Source: CAYOLL01 sp964404765 [NCBI: uncultured Gemmatimonadota bacterium]
Lineage (GTDB): Bacteria > 4572-55
Direction of reading: 5' to 3'
Assembly (NCBI GenBank): GCA_964404765.1
Contig: CAYOLL010000017.1
Span: forward strand, 1 to 37,562
DNA: 37,562 nucleotides
A program made the position numbers and the translations under genes. The notes beneath the pieces were generated by a model that searched no databases, was not told the origin of the DNA, and saw only the letters and a program-made list of their open reading frames with translations. Each line of letters begins with the position of its first letter. Position 1 is the first letter of the stretch. Positions 30,979 through 37,562 of this stretch are shown piece after piece.

Positions 30979-31647
30979 TCAAAAGTCATCGTCCCCGTTA
31001 TCGGAACGAGGTTTCCCCGCAGTTTCAAAAACCATCCCAACTTCGTCAAAATACGGCTGCATTGCTTCTTTCAAAGCCAACCGAGCCCGATTAACTCTAG
31101 ACTTTACCGTCCCCATCGGGATTTCCAAAATCTCGGCTATCTCTTCGTATGACAACCCTTGAAGATCACGCAGGGTAAAAATCGTTTTGTATTTTTGATT
31201 TAAAGAAGCAACGGCTTTGAGCAAAACCTCGCGCAACTCCCTGTTCTCATTAACAATGTCCGGCCGTTGGGTTTCATCGCCCATTAAAGTTAGAGGGTCA
31301 AAATCGTCATCCTCATCTTTTTTTGTACCCTGACCCCAAGAGAAATATGGGCGGCGCGTGCGGTTGCGCAACTCATTTTTAGCCAAATTTGAGGCAATCG
31401 TATAAACCCAAGTGGAGAAAACCGCGCCTTCCCGAAAACGATGCGCATGCCGATAGACTCGGACAAACGCCTCTTGGGTCAGGTCCTCTGCGGCTTCCCG
31501 ATCACCCACAATTTGATAAATAAAGTTGATGAGCCGGTTTTTATAACGTTTAACCAGCTCTTCAAACGCACGATTGTCACCTTGTCCAACAGTTGCAATC
31601 AAGTTCTCATCTGTCAGGCGAGGCGGAGCATTATTTTTTGAAACCAT
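30979..31647 (-). CDS. ECF RNA polymerase sigma factor (RpoE-type)
   Basis: This sigma factor of 222 residues (from the ATG at 31647) has region 2 at about 27-95 (RAFEELVKRYKNRLINFIYQ, EDLTQEAFVRVYRH, FSTWVYTIASNLAKNELR). Region 4 is at about 138-192 (DLQGLSYEEIAEILEIPMGT, VKSRVNRARLALKEAM). A longer acidic linker with DEDDDFDP joins them. It belongs to the RpoE-like ECF group regulated by a ZAS anti-sigma, and such an anti-sigma gene follows directly. Start choice is uncertain: neither 31647 nor 31719 has a good SD, and the shorter form fits the family better. It should direct transcription of envelope-stress genes, probably including its own operon. Confidence 0.93.
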   Translation of the reverse strand: MVSKNNAPPRLTDENLIATVGQGDNRAFEELVKRYKNRLINFIYQIVGDREAAEDLTQEAFVRVYRHAHRFREGAVFSTWVYTIASNLAKNELRNRTRRPYFSWGQGTKKDEDDDFDPLTLMGDETQRPDIVNENRELREVLLKAVASLNQKYKTIFTLRDLQGLSYEEIAEILEIPMGTVKSRVNRARLALKEAMQPYFDEVGMVFETAGKPRSDNGDDDF

Positions 31648-31719
31648 GGAAGTTACACTATGAAATTTGTAAGGTTCCTCTTTTTTCAGAGGAGACAAAT
31701 GGCCAATATCTATACACAT

Positions 31720-32143
31720 GAAAGGGTCACTTTATTCCCCACCCTCTTCACGAACTAGGCATGGGATAATAGCCACTTTTTATCGGATTGTCAATAGAAA
31801 ACCCTGAAGTTGCGGAATTGAACCCATTACAGTTGCCGCCGAAATGCATGTCAGCCTGCAATTCTCTTTACATGACAAGTGGCCCTCTGCCATGCGTCGG
31901 AAAAAGATTGACAATATAGCTAAGAAATACCATATTTCATAACAAGACTTTAAACCCGACTCTGAAGGGCTAACGCCTGAAAAATGAGCGATACGCATCA
32001 ACGACACGAAAAACTGAGTCTCACGATGTCTGTTAAAAAATAAGTTCTTAAGGCCAATAGAATGCCAAAATAAGGCGCTTTTGATCCCTGTCTTAAAGCC
32101 AACAATTACGCAGCTTAATCCGCTGTCATGAGTAAAACAATCT
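31720..32143 (+). promoter_or_regulatory. Divergent intergenic region; promoter of kinase cluster
   Basis: TTGACA at 31908-31913 is followed after 17 bp by CATATT at 31931-31936, a fair sigma-70-type promoter about 190 nt before the kinase cluster. On the other strand the sigma gene promoter must lie near 31720-31780, where no convincing ECF-type pair was seen. An antisense ORF (31780-32427) in this region looks fortuitous. No repeat element was recognised. Confidence 0.45.
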
Positions 32144-33640
32144 ATGGAAAACGCTAGAATTCTGGTTGTCGACGATGAGTTGATTATCGCGGCAGACCTT
32201 AGGCAGAAGCTAACCCGAATGGGTTTTGCAGTTATAAAAACCGTGGTGTCCGGCACGGATGCCATCCGCTGTGTCGAAGACCAGCGCCCCGATCTGGTGC
32301 TAATGGATATTCGACTACAGGGCGAGATGGACGGCGTCGAGGCCGCAGCGATCATTCGCGCTCGCTTTGATATCCCGGTCATTTTTATGACCGCGTACCC
32401 AACCGATGATGTTCTGGAACGGGCCAAAGTTACCGAGCCTTACGGCTATATTTTAAAACCATTCGAAACCCGGGAACTGCAAAGCTGTATCAAAATTGCC
32501 TTATATAAGCACCAAATGGAGCGTCGGCTTAAAGAAAAAGAAGAATATCTTTCTATTACCTTGCAGGCCATAGGCGACGGCGTTATTGCTATCAATATGG
32601 AAGGCACCGTAACCTTGATCAATAAGGCCGCCGAAACCTTGACCGGCTGGGCCGAAATAGATGCTTTAGGTAAGCCGTTTTCAATCATTTTCAAAGCATT
32701 TTATGAAGAATCACGCGTGCCTATTCCAAATCCGCTGGATTCTATTAATCGCGCCCACGGCGTCGCCCAGATTCCGCAAGCGGCTATTTTAGTTTCCAAA
32801 GCAGGCACAGAATATGCCGTCGCCAATAGTTGTGCCCCGATTCATGACCGCGCCGGCAGAATCGTTGGGATCGTAATTGTCTTTCGTGACATTACGGAAA
32901 TCCGGCATCTGGAACACGCTAAAACCCAATTCTTTAACGCCATTAGCCATGAACTTCGCACACCGCTAACGCCTATTCTGGGTTATGTTGACATGATGCT
33001 GAATGTGGAGTTGTCTGAAGCGCAACGCCGTCAGTTTTTAAACAGTATCATGCAAGCCGTTCTGCGCGAAAGCGAACTTGTCAACGAGCTCATCACGGTC
33101 GCCCGTCTGGAATATGAAACGGAAACCTGCCGCTTGCAAGAAGTTGACGCCGCCGTGCTTATGAACGATCTTATAGAAAGCAGCCGGGCTTTTATCGCCC
33201 GCATGGTCAGCGCGCGTGATTTGGACAGCAACCAAATCACATATCAGACGAAAATAGACGCGTATTTAAGCGGAGTCATGCTGAATCTGGATCGCCGAAA
33301 AATCCAGCAAGCTGTTGAAAATTTGATTAGCAACGCCATAAAATTTTCGACTCCTAACCAAATCTGGATCGAGCTACGGGCGACACTGCACAGTAGCTTT
33401 GTTGAAATTGCCGTGCAAGATACAGGCCGCGGCATTCCACGTATAGAAACCGAGAGAATATTCAAGCCTTTTTATCAGATCCGCTCCGGAGAAAATGATA
33501 TCTCGGATGGAATTGGCCAAGGACTACCCATTGTCAAGCGCTACTTAGAGCTGCATGGCGGTTCCGTCAATGTAGAAAGCACCGTCGGTGCCGGCTCCAC
33601 TTTTAAACTTCTGCTCCCGATTTACGCACAGGCAAATTAA
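32144..33640 (+). CDS. Receiver-PAS-histidine kinase
   Basis: This 498-residue cytoplasmic protein has an N-terminal receiver domain (about 5-120; acidic pair Asp10-Asp11, phosphoacceptor Asp55 in LVLMDIRL, Lys105 in LKPFE). A PAS domain follows (about 133-252, AIGDGVIAINMEGTV), then a HisKA domain with His269 in ISHELRTPL and an ATPase domain (NLISNAIKF, DTGRGIP, GIGQGLPIV). All catalytic residues are present. It should phosphorylate a partner receiver while its own receiver is controlled by another kinase. There is no membrane segment. The start lacks a clear SD. It is the first of three receiver-kinases in a row. Confidence 0.93.
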   Translation: MENARILVVDDELIIAADLRQKLTRMGFAVIKTVVSGTDAIRCVEDQRPDLVLMDIRLQGEMDGVEAAAIIRARFDIPVIFMTAYPTDDVLERAKVTEPYGYILKPFETRELQSCIKIALYKHQMERRLKEKEEYLSITLQAIGDGVIAINMEGTVTLINKAAETLTGWAEIDALGKPFSIIFKAFYEESRVPIPNPLDSINRAHGVAQIPQAAILVSKAGTEYAVANSCAPIHDRAGRIVGIVIVFRDITEIRHLEHAKTQFFNAISHELRTPLTPILGYVDMMLNVELSEAQRRQFLNSIMQAVLRESELVNELITVARLEYETETCRLQEVDAAVLMNDLIESSRAFIARMVSARDLDSNQITYQTKIDAYLSGVMLNLDRRKIQQAVENLISNAIKFSTPNQIWIELRATLHSSFVEIAVQDTGRGIPRIETERIFKPFYQIRSGENDISDGIGQGLPIVKRYLELHGGSVNVESTVGAGSTFKLLLPIYAQAN

Positions 33641-33703
33641 AATTTGCTATTCAAGTCGTAACCAGTATCGTCGCCGGTTAGTCTGTACGCAGGCGACAGT
33701 GTT

Positions 33704-36442
33704 ATGCGTGAGAAACACCTTGTGACTCCTTTCATTAGCCAAAAGCCGACAATCCTGATTGTTGACGACCAGTCAGGGACGCTAAAATTTCTTTGCGCGA
33801 TGATAACCGAGCATGGCTATAACGTTATCCCCGGCGCGGGTGCTGCGGAAGCTATTTTGCACGCCCAAAACGACCACCCGGACCTGATTTTGCTCGATAT
33901 TCTTATGCCGGAGCGAGACGGCTTTGCCGTATGTGCCGAGTTAAAAGCAAACCCGGCAACCAGCGATATTCCTATTATTTTTCTAAGCGCCGTCAATAAA
34001 CCGGAGCATAAAGTTAAGGCATTTACCGTTGGCGGCGTCGATTATATCACCAAGCCATTTTATTCTCAGGAAATATTGGCCAGAATTCGAACCCATCTAA
34101 ACATGCGGGCCATGCAACAGCAACTTCGACATAAGAACAGTCGGCTTGAGCAGGAGCTTCTGGAGCGGAAAAAAACGGAGGATGCCTTACGGCACAGTGA
34201 AACATTACTAAAACGGGCGCAGCAAATTGCCGGCATGGGCAGTTGGGACTGGACAGTCGGGGAAACACACCAACAATGGTCGGAAGGAAACTACCAAATT
34301 TTGGGCTATGTTCCCGGTCAGATCGAGCCCTGTTTAGAGAGCTTTATGGCGCGGGTCCATCCTGATGATCGTGATATTATTCAGGCGACTCTGGCAGAAT
34401 GCCTGCAAAATAGAACCCCATTTTATCACACCGAGCTGCGTATTTTGCTGCCTGATGGTCGCGAGCGCGTTATCGAAACACGCGCCGAAATCAGCTATGA
34501 TGCGGACGGAAAATTGCAAAGAATTGCCGGCATATCACAGGATATTACCAAGCAGAAACGCGCCGCGCAAGCGCTGCAGGAAAGCGAGGCGCGCTATCGC
34601 AGCTTATTTGAGAACTCACCGATTTCCTTGTGGGAAGAAGATTGGACTGCCGTCAAAAAAAAGTTTGATGAGATTGCCGACAACGGTATTACAGATTTTC
34701 GAACCTATTTCCGCGCCAACCCGGGTGAAGTAGAGCGCTGCCTCACTCTGATTCAAATTGTAAACATCAACAAATCCACGGCAACGCTGCATGAGCTGGC
34801 CCAAAAAGATATGCCGATTAGGCTAAGCCGCGTTTTTACGGAAACAACCCGGACCACCTTTTGTGAAGAACTGAGCGCTTTGGCAGACGGCCAACTGACC
34901 TTTGAGGCTGAAACAGCCCACCGCACCCTGACCAATAAGGAAATTCATGTCGTTATTCGACTAAATGTTGCGCCGGGTTCAGAAAAAAACCTGTCACGAA
35001 TATTGATTTCATTGGTCGACATTACGGCCAAAATACACGTCGAAAAAGAGCTCAGCGCCGCCAAAGAAGCGGCGGAAGTGGCCAACCGGGCCAAGAGCGA
35101 ATTTTTAGCCAATATGAGCCACGAACTCCGCACCCCGCTTAACGCCATTCTGGGTTCTACCCAAAACCTGAAACGAGATATGGCCCTGCAGGAATACTAT
35201 CAGCATCAAATCGATATTATACATCGCAGCGCCGACCACTTGCTGACGATGATTAATGATATCCTCGACCTTTCAAAAATTGAGGCCGGCAAAATGGAGC
35301 TTCAGACCTCCGTCTTTAACTTGCCCGACTTACTTAAAACGGTCGTAGAAATGACGCGCTTCCGGGCTAAGGAGAAGGCCATCCCCTTTGCTTATAAGGC
35401 CGCAACACGCCTGCCGATTATGGTCGCCGGCGATAGAATCCGGCTGCGTCAAGTGCTCATTAACTTGTTAAGCAATGCCATCAAATTTACAGAAAAAGGT
35501 CGTATCTCTTTGAACGTAAAAAATACGGCTGACAAAATCCGCTTTAATATTCAAGATACCGGCATTGGCATTTCGCCGCAAAATTTAAAGGGACTTTTTG
35601 CCGCATTTCGCCAATTTGGCGATTCCCGTACCCAGAGCGAAGGCACTGGCCTGGGCCTGGCCATCAGCCAAAGGTTAGTTGAACTGATGGGCGGCAGCCT
35701 GAACGTCCAAAGCGAAGAAGGCAAGGGCAGCCTGTTCTGGTTCGAAATTCCGCTGCCTTGGGTTGAGATCGCCCCGGAAACCAGTAGCCAGGTTGTCTCA
35801 AAAAATATCAGCGGCTACTCCGGACCACCCCGCACGATTTTAATCGTTGACGATCATGAAACAAACCGCATTATTCTGAAAGATCTTTTGAAACTGTTAC
35901 AATTTGAGGTATTAGAAGCGCAGGACGGTCGGGAAGCCATTCTAAAAGCCGAAGCATTCCTGCCAGACGTAATCCTGCTTGATCTGATTATGCCGATCAT
36001 GGATGGCTATACCGTTGTACAGCAGCTTCGCCGTAATCCGACGCTGGCAACCACGGCAATCATCGCCGTTTCGGCCAATGCTTTTAGCGAAGCGCGGGAA
36101 CGCAGCCTGCTGGCGGGATGCAACGATTTTATTCTCAAACCGGTAGATGAAAATGTCCTTATCGAGAAGCTGGCCCATTACCTCTCTCTGGAGTGGACTT
36201 ATACCCACCATGATCAAACTGTGACATCGCTGCCGCTTAATCCGCCACCGGAAAAAGATCTGAAAAAATTGCTGAAATTAGCAATGAGCGGTGACTTTGC
36301 CAGCCTTCATGCCGAAATAGATGCTCTGGAGCAGGTGGATAAAAACCAGCGCGTCTTTGCCACGAAAATCAGAAAATTTTTAACCAACTTTCAGATCAAT
36401 GCGCTTCGGCAATACTTAAAAAGCTTCGTGGAGAACTCATAA
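33704..36442 (+). CDS. Hybrid histidine kinase: receiver-PAS-PAS-kinase-receiver
   Basis: This 912-residue soluble hybrid kinase has an N-terminal receiver (about 15-133; Asp65 in LILLDILMPE). A PAS/PAC domain lies at 165-285 (SWDWTVGETHQQWSEGNYQI) and a second PAS-like domain at 292-445 (RYRSLFENSPISLWEEDW). The HisKA domain has His473 in MSHELRTPLNAIL; the ATPase domain has NLLSNAIKFTEKG, DTGIGIS and GTGLGLAIS. A second receiver is at 711-828 (Asp760 in VILLDLIMP). The final 65 helical residues resemble tails seen after such receivers. No DNA-binding domain is present. Its stop codon overlaps the next start (TAATG), so the two are translationally coupled. Confidence 0.95.
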   Translation: MREKHLVTPFISQKPTILIVDDQSGTLKFLCAMITEHGYNVIPGAGAAEAILHAQNDHPDLILLDILMPERDGFAVCAELKANPATSDIPIIFLSAVNKPEHKVKAFTVGGVDYITKPFYSQEILARIRTHLNMRAMQQQLRHKNSRLEQELLERKKTEDALRHSETLLKRAQQIAGMGSWDWTVGETHQQWSEGNYQILGYVPGQIEPCLESFMARVHPDDRDIIQATLAECLQNRTPFYHTELRILLPDGRERVIETRAEISYDADGKLQRIAGISQDITKQKRAAQALQESEARYRSLFENSPISLWEEDWTAVKKKFDEIADNGITDFRTYFRANPGEVERCLTLIQIVNINKSTATLHELAQKDMPIRLSRVFTETTRTTFCEELSALADGQLTFEAETAHRTLTNKEIHVVIRLNVAPGSEKNLSRILISLVDITAKIHVEKELSAAKEAAEVANRAKSEFLANMSHELRTPLNAILGSTQNLKRDMALQEYYQHQIDIIHRSADHLLTMINDILDLSKIEAGKMELQTSVFNLPDLLKTVVEMTRFRAKEKAIPFAYKAATRLPIMVAGDRIRLRQVLINLLSNAIKFTEKGRISLNVKNTADKIRFNIQDTGIGISPQNLKGLFAAFRQFGDSRTQSEGTGLGLAISQRLVELMGGSLNVQSEEGKGSLFWFEIPLPWVEIAPETSSQVVSKNISGYSGPPRTILIVDDHETNRIILKDLLKLLQFEVLEAQDGREAILKAEAFLPDVILLDLIMPIMDGYTVVQQLRRNPTLATTAIIAVSANAFSEARERSLLAGCNDFILKPVDENVLIEKLAHYLSLEWTYTHHDQTVTSLPLNPPPEKDLKKLLKLAMSGDFASLHAEIDALEQVDKNQRVFATKIRKFLTNFQINALRQYLKSFVENS

Positions 36443-37557
36443 TGAAGCCGGAATCCAACTTTAAAGGTCGTATTTTAATTGTGGACGACCGCCCGGAAAA
36501 TCTTGCCGTCTTGTTTGACTGTTTACACGATGCCGGCTTTAAAGTCTTTTTAGCGCCGGACGGACAAAGCGCCTTAGCCCAGGCGCATGATGACCTGCCC
36601 GATTTAATTTTGTTAGATATCAAAATGCCGGGCGCCGATGGTTTTGAAACCTGCCGCGCGCTCAAAGAAAACATGGCCACACGTGAGATTCCCGTGATCT
36701 TTATGACCGCGCTTTCCGATACCATATACAAAGTGAAAGGCTTTAAATCCGGCGCGGTCGATTACATTACCAAGCCATTCCAACAGGAAGAAGTGGTTGC
36801 CCGCGTGACCACCCATATAACCCTTTTAAAGCAGAAGCAAGATTTGCTGCGACAAAAAGAAATCTTATTTCAGACCAATACGGAAAAAGAAGTGTTTATT
36901 TCGATCATCTCCCATGATTTAAAAAATCAATTTGCCAGCATGTTAGGCTATTCCGAAATTATTAAATCGCCCGGATTAAAATTGAGCCCCGCCGAAAAGG
37001 AAAACGCCGTCGATCATCTGATTGACGGAGTCGAACGAACTTACGCTTTGCTCATCGAACTGCTTAGCTGGGCTAACGCCCGGCGCGATAAAGTCGAATA
37101 TCATCCGACACAACTTTATCTGGCAGATTTGATACGCAATGATTTTGAACTGTTAGCTGAGAGCGCACGACAAAAGCGTATCAAACTCATCAATGAGATT
37201 CCGGATGCCGCAAGAGCCCGTGGTGACGTAACCATGATCGATACCGTCTTGCGCAACTTAATAAACAATGCCATTAAATTTACGCCGACAGATGGCAAAA
37301 TCGTTGCATCCGCCGTACAAAAAGAGAGCTTCATGGAAATTGCCATCACCGATACCGGTATCGGCATCAAAAAAGCCGATCAAAAACGCCTGTTCCGCAT
37401 GGATGAAAAATATCAAAATCCCGGCACAGCGGGCGAAACCGGCACCGGGCTGGGCCTTTTACTGTGCAAAGAGTTAATCGAAAAAAACGGCGGTCAACTG
37501 ATCGTCAAAAGCGAAATCGGTAAAGGATCGACCTTTGCATTTACGCTGCCCATTTAG
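36442..37557 (+). CDS. Receiver-histidine kinase
   Basis: This 371-residue protein has an N-terminal receiver (about 9-128; Asp59 in LILLDIKMPGADG, Lys111 in ITKPF), a short linker helix, HisKA with His158 in ISIISHDLKNQF, and an ATPase domain (NLINNAIKFTPTDG, DTGIGIKKAD, GTGLGLLLCKE). There is no PAS domain, membrane segment or output domain. Architecture is that of receiver-controlled kinases. The ATG shares a base with the preceding stop codon, and GGAG lies upstream within the preceding gene. It ends 5 bp before the window edge and is complete. Confidence 0.95.
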   Translation: MKPESNFKGRILIVDDRPENLAVLFDCLHDAGFKVFLAPDGQSALAQAHDDLPDLILLDIKMPGADGFETCRALKENMATREIPVIFMTALSDTIYKVKGFKSGAVDYITKPFQQEEVVARVTTHITLLKQKQDLLRQKEILFQTNTEKEVFISIISHDLKNQFASMLGYSEIIKSPGLKLSPAEKENAVDHLIDGVERTYALLIELLSWANARRDKVEYHPTQLYLADLIRNDFELLAESARQKRIKLINEIPDAARARGDVTMIDTVLRNLINNAIKFTPTDGKIVASAVQKESFMEIAITDTGIGIKKADQKRLFRMDEKYQNPGTAGETGTGLGLLLCKELIEKNGGQLIVKSEIGKGSTFAFTLPI

Positions 37558-37562
37558 GCTGT

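Noticed and set aside
31780-32427. A 215-codon antisense frame opposite the first receiver-kinase and its leader
   Set aside because: Its N-terminal part mirrors the receiver domain, its composition is Ser/Arg-rich, and there is no SD or recognisable domain. It is a shadow of the kinase gene.
33625-33660. Further copy of repeat C after the first kinase gene
   Set aside because: It shares GCACAGGCA and TTTGCTATTC with the truA-leader repeat, but most of the core is missing; too short to claim.
1-37562. CRISPR array
   Set aside because: The repeats are dispersed palindromes with no regular spacer-repeat spacing and no cas genes; the only tandem set (18933-19030) has three units without unique spacers.

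Overview
The window reads as chromosomal DNA of an uncultured Gram-negative bacterium, most likely in the FCB group (Calditrichota/KSB1-like). Evidence: three TonB-dependent outer-membrane receptors, one with an N-terminal carboxypeptidase-regulatory-like domain; an OstA/Lpt-type periplasmic protein; an ECF sigma/anti-sigma pair; and intergenic space full of short palindromic repeats. No marker gene fixes the phylum, so this placement is an inference. Most genes from about 1.5 to 25.5 kb lie on the minus strand. No tRNA, rRNA, CRISPR array, transposase or prophage was seen.

Layout. 1-625: repeat B copy and a strongly folded three-way-junction element. 0.6-5.4 kb: HD hydrolase overlapping truA tail to tail, an MNT/HEPN two-gene module, a DUF1611 P-loop protein and a threonine-synthase-like PLP enzyme. 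5.5-7.9 kb: a YbjN-like protein, PspA and a TPR protein in one likely operon. 8.2-14.2 kb: two TonB receptors around gcvH and an acyl-CoA-binding protein. 14.4-15.7 kb: YjbQ family protein and proC. 15.7-19.6 kb: repeat-rich DNA around an unknown 153-residue gene, a lone fused iron-type ABC permease and a broken ABC-2 permease start. 19.6-25.5 kb: 4-hydroxyphenylpyruvate dioxygenase, an amino-acid-type ABC binding protein, RhuM and a third TonB receptor. 26.1-27.9 kb: mntH plus a universal stress protein behind an elaborate leader. 27.9-31.7 kb: an envelope-stress-like operon (ECF sigma factor, zinc-finger anti-sigma, HtrA homologue, OstA-like protein). 32.1-37.6 kb: three consecutive receiver-containing histidine kinases.

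Two observations stand out. First, the HtrA homologue in the sigma/anti-sigma operon has replaced all three catalytic triad residues while keeping its PDZ domain, so it looks like a pseudoprotease built into an envelope-stress circuit beside an LPS-transport-type protein. Second, the non-coding DNA holds several distinct palindromic repeat families. One is a MITE-like element in which two copies are flanked by near-perfect 9-bp target duplications, and one of these sits exactly at the stop codon of a receptor gene. No transposase for it is present here.
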